IMG/VR virus record: IMGVR_UViG_3300044841_000004 | Location: 1-25,589 of that record | Origin: a virus | Reading direction: 5' to 3' (one strand) | DNA: 25,589 bases | Shown here: positions 23,822-25,589 of the stretch, piece by piece | Layout: every line of letters starts with the position of its first letter | Numbering within the stretch: position 1 is the stretch's first letter | Program-made: the position numbers and the translations under genes | The notes under the pieces: model-generated | Database searches by the model: none | Seen by the model: only the letters and a program-made list of their open reading frames with translations | Told to the model about the DNA's origin: nothing

Positions 23822-24478
23822 ATGCCCGCTCTTGGCCGGCTCGTCGAGCATGACGAACGCTCACGCCTCTACCAAGCCGTCAAGGCCGCAACGCAGCGGT
23901 CGGTGCTGTGGGGTCATCACGCACCAGTCCTCGACCAGGGAGACCTCGGGTCGTGCACTGGTAATGCGACCGCACAGTTGATCAACACCGACTTCTTCGC
24001 GAAGTCCCGCAAGTCCGGCGCTTACCTGGCCGAGCAGGACGCGGTCCAGATCTACGAGTTGGCCACCCGGCTCGACGGAATCCCAGGCAACACTTACCCG
24101 CCAACCGATGGCGGCTCGAGCGGTATTGGTGCTGCGAAAGCAGGCGTGAACCTGCACTACTTCACTGGCTACAAGCACACATTCGGGTTCGACCACTTCT
24201 GCTTGGCATTGCAAACCCAGCCGGTGATCGTCGGAACCTCTTGGTACGAAGGCATGTTCAGGCCAGACCGCCACGGCGTAGTGAGGATGGGCGGTGCCGT
24301 CGCAGGCGGTCACGAATACCTGGCGCTCGGCATCTCGTACGAGAGAAAGACACTCACCTTCCTGAATAGCTGGGGATCCTCCTGGGGGATTGGTGGGCGC
24401 TTCCATATGTCGTTCAACACCTTCAATCAACTACTCAACGACCAGGGCGACGTCACCGCACCGGTAGGTGTGGCCTGA
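23822..24478 (+). CDS. Papain-like (C1 family) cysteine protease
   Basis: A 218-residue protein from ATG 23822, directly after the previous stop. The papain landmarks appear in order: LDQGDLGSCTGNAT with oxyanion-hole Gln39 and nucleophile Cys45, GGHEYLALG with His164, and LNSWGSSWGIGG with Asn182, which matches the NSWGxxWG signature of papain. No signal peptide or propeptide is present and the length equals a mature papain domain, so it would be active in the cytoplasm without zymogen control. Related proteases occur in some actinobacteriophages near lysis or tail genes; their substrate is not known to me. Possible targets are cell-wall peptides, tail proteins or host proteins. Confidence 0.88.
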   Translation: MPALGRLVEHDERSRLYQAVKAATQRSVLWGHHAPVLDQGDLGSCTGNATAQLINTDFFAKSRKSGAYLAEQDAVQIYELATRLDGIPGNTYPPTDGGSSGIGAAKAGVNLHYFTGYKHTFGFDHFCLALQTQPVIVGTSWYEGMFRPDRHGVVRMGGAVAGGHEYLALGISYERKTLTFLNSWGSSWGIGGRFHMSFNTFNQLLNDQGDVTAPVGVA

Positions 24479-24609
24479 TGCCTGATTACGAACCCGGCTG
24501 GGGCGGCCTCTCGCTGCTGTTCTTCTGGTGGAAGTGGCGATGGGTCCATGAAGCGTTGGGGCACACCATCGCTGATGATGCTTGCAGCTGCGGAATGAGT
24601 TGGACCTGA
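24478..24609 (+). CDS. Small Trp-rich protein with CxC end, unknown function
   Basis: A 43-residue protein whose ATG overlaps the protease stop (TGATG); it ends overlapping the next start in the same way. It reads MPDYEPGWGGLSLLFFWWKW, then a helix and DACSCGMSWT. The hydrophobic stretch at residues about 9-20 is too short for a confident membrane span. The precise two-sided coupling supports a real gene. The function is unknown; the context is the lysis cassette. Confidence 0.55.
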   Translation: MPDYEPGWGGLSLLFFWWKWRWVHEALGHTIADDACSCGMSWT

Positions 24610-24929
24610 TGGCGCGGGAGCGGTTCACCGACCACGACTGGAGCGGTCCAGATCGCGGCGAGATCGACCTCGGTCACGGCACCACCGCATCTCTGTGGTG
24701 GCTCGACGCCGAGCACACGCAGCCGGGCGGCCTATGGGAATGGCACACGTGCCTCACCAAGGACCACTGGGGACCCGGCAGCGTCATATTCGACGTTCCG
24801 GGCAATGAGGACGAACGTGTGCGCTGGCAACTGGAGTCGCTGGACCCGCTGACGGTGTCGCCCTCCGTTGCGTGCACGACATGCGGCCACCACGGGTTCA
24901 TCCGCCAGGGCGTGTGGGTCCCAGCGTGA
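24609..24929 (+). CDS. Small zinc-ribbon-like protein upstream of lysA
   Basis: A 106-residue acidic protein from ATG 24609, coupled to both neighbours by overlaps. It is rich in Trp and His (GTTASLWWLDAEHTQPGGLW, TKDHWGPGS). Residues 89-95 read CTTCGHH, a CxxCxHH cluster that could bind zinc, although only one CxxC is present, so a full ribbon would require dimerisation or the histidines. Proteins with this ending are often found just before lysA in mycobacteriophages, with unknown function. It has no signal peptide. Confidence 0.65.
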   Translation: MARERFTDHDWSGPDRGEIDLGHGTTASLWWLDAEHTQPGGLWEWHTCLTKDHWGPGSVIFDVPGNEDERVRWQLESLDPLTVSPSVACTTCGHHGFIRQGVWVPA

Positions 24930-25589
24930 CGACCAAGGACCAAGTCGCACAGCTCATCGTCGGTGAGGCGAAGGCGCGCAATCACACTCGCGACGAATGC
25001 CTGGGTGAGCTGAGCGCCCTGTATCAGGAGTCCGAGCTGGACGAGACCGTCTGGGATCCGACTCACACCACCTACGGCGTCGCTCAACAGGACGGGTCCT
25101 ACGCCCACCGCTTCGACGGTGCCGCTGCTCAGATCAAGGCGTTCTTCGACAAGCTCGACGTCAAACGCACCTCACCGGGGCACGGCGACATCTGGCTGAA
25201 CATCTGCTGGTTGCAGCAGGCGCCGAACTGGCCCAGCGCCCAGTACTGGTGGGACCACGGTCGGCAGGCGTACCTGACCGAGATCAAGTCCCGCATCGCG
25301 ACCGTCACCCCGTACCTCAACAAATACTGGCCCACCGGAGGAGCACCCGTGCCCACGAACCGACCTGACTTCAACGAGATCAACGAGATTGGCCTCGACA
25401 ATGGCAATCACGCCTCGGTGCGAAGCCGACCGGCAATCAACTTCTTCCTGCACACCCAAGAGGGCGACGGGAGCGCCACCGACCTCTCGGCCTACCTGCG
25501 TAGTACCAGCGGCACCTCGGCGGTGAGCTACCACTACACGATCAGCCAGGCCGCCGACGGTGGAGTCACTGTGGTCGACGTGGTCAACA
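24926..25589 (+). CDS. lysA: Endolysin LysA, N-terminal lytic and amidase domains (partial)
   Basis: The frame opens at GTG 24926, overlapping the previous stop, and is still open at the window edge after 221 codons. Residues 1-135 (ECLGELSALYQESELD, WDPTHTTYGVAQQDGSYAHR, DIWLNICWLQQAPNWPSAQY) match the N-terminal lytic module of many mycobacteriophage LysA proteins. A linker (YWPTGGAPVPTNRPDF) leads to an Amidase_2-type N-acetylmuramoyl-L-alanine amidase beginning near residue 160, with INFFLHTQEG (His176) as a zinc ligand candidate and VSYHYTI (His203). The cell-wall-binding domain would lie beyond the window. LysA cleaves peptidoglycan at the end of infection; there is no signal peptide, so export depends on the holin or a partner. 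Confidence 0.88.
   Translation, partial: MTTKDQVAQLIVGEAKARNHTRDECLGELSALYQESELDETVWDPTHTTYGVAQQDGSYAHRFDGAAAQIKAFFDKLDVKRTSPGHGDIWLNICWLQQAPNWPSAQYWWDHGRQAYLTEIKSRIATVTPYLNKYWPTGGAPVPTNRPDFNEINEIGLDNGNHASVRSRPAINFFLHTQEGDGSATDLSAYLRSTSGTSAVSYHYTISQAADGGVTVVDVVN
25349..25589 (+). CDS. Internal in-frame start for a shorter, amidase-only endolysin (partial)
   Basis: GGAGGAG at 25337-25343 lies 5 nt before a GTG at 25349 that is in frame with lysA. Translation from it would begin VPTNRPDFNEINEIGLD and give the amidase without the N-terminal lytic domain. The motif sits exactly in the interdomain linker. In mycobacteriophage Ms6 a second, shorter endolysin is known to be made from an in-frame start embedded in lysA. 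Site, spacing and frame are seen; use is inferred. Confidence 0.6.
   Translation, partial: MPTNRPDFNEINEIGLDNGNHASVRSRPAINFFLHTQEGDGSATDLSAYLRSTSGTSAVSYHYTISQAADGGVTVVDVVN

Noticed and set aside
1-25589. tRNA genes, CRISPR arrays, integrase, transposase
   Set aside because: None is visible; all space is occupied by structural and lysis genes, and no cloverleaf or spaced repeat array was found by eye.

Overview
The window reads as the left arm of a siphovirus (long, non-contractile tail) that infects an actinobacterium. It carries the terminase, head, connector, tail, host-recognition and lysis genes in the usual order. Evidence is the high G+C, frequent GTG starts, ATGA/GTGA stop-start overlaps, and an endolysin of the mycobacteriophage LysA type (an N-terminal lytic domain joined to an amidase). 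A Mycobacterium host is the best guess but is not proven. Every gene but one runs left to right, with almost no spacing.

Layout. 1-124: T-rich non-coding left end, possibly close to the packaging end. 125-2000: small and large terminase. 2022-6121: portal, a ClpP-like maturation protease fused to a scaffold (with a strong internal start for the scaffold alone), decoration protein and major capsid protein. 6118-7986: five head-to-tail connector and tail-terminator genes. 8068-9144: major tail protein, followed by a perfect 16-bp hairpin and three 9-bp tandem repeats that can pair with the hairpin loop. 9245-10175: two tail assembly chaperone frames joined by an inferred +1 frameshift. 10206-13976: tape measure protein with an embedded NlpC/P60-like Cys/His domain. 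13973-23271: distal tail and minor tail proteins, including a tail fibre with three 48-residue repeats. 23282-23500: one reverse-strand membrane-protein gene. 23574-25589: two very small membrane proteins (holin candidates), a papain-like protease, two small proteins, and the start of lysA, which runs off the window.

The most unusual feature lies in the ReqiPepy6-gp37-like minor tail gene (15694-17485). Its reading frame is broken by a perfect 22-bp stem, 8-nt loop inverted repeat (16967-17018). The two halves make one normal protein of 582 residues only if 43 nt are skipped between two GCC codons, or if a +1 shift occurs on the C7 run. Candidate explanations are translational bypassing of the T4 gene 60 kind, a +1 frameshift, a disruptive palindromic insertion, or an assembly artefact.

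Other notable points: the terminase nuclease domain seems to lack its usual acidic residues; there are Nu3-like and Ms6-like internal starts in the protease and lysin genes; an AT-richer block (about 18.87-20.36 kb) appears to have been acquired within genes; and the fibre repeats are identical in protein but heavily scrambled at synonymous sites.
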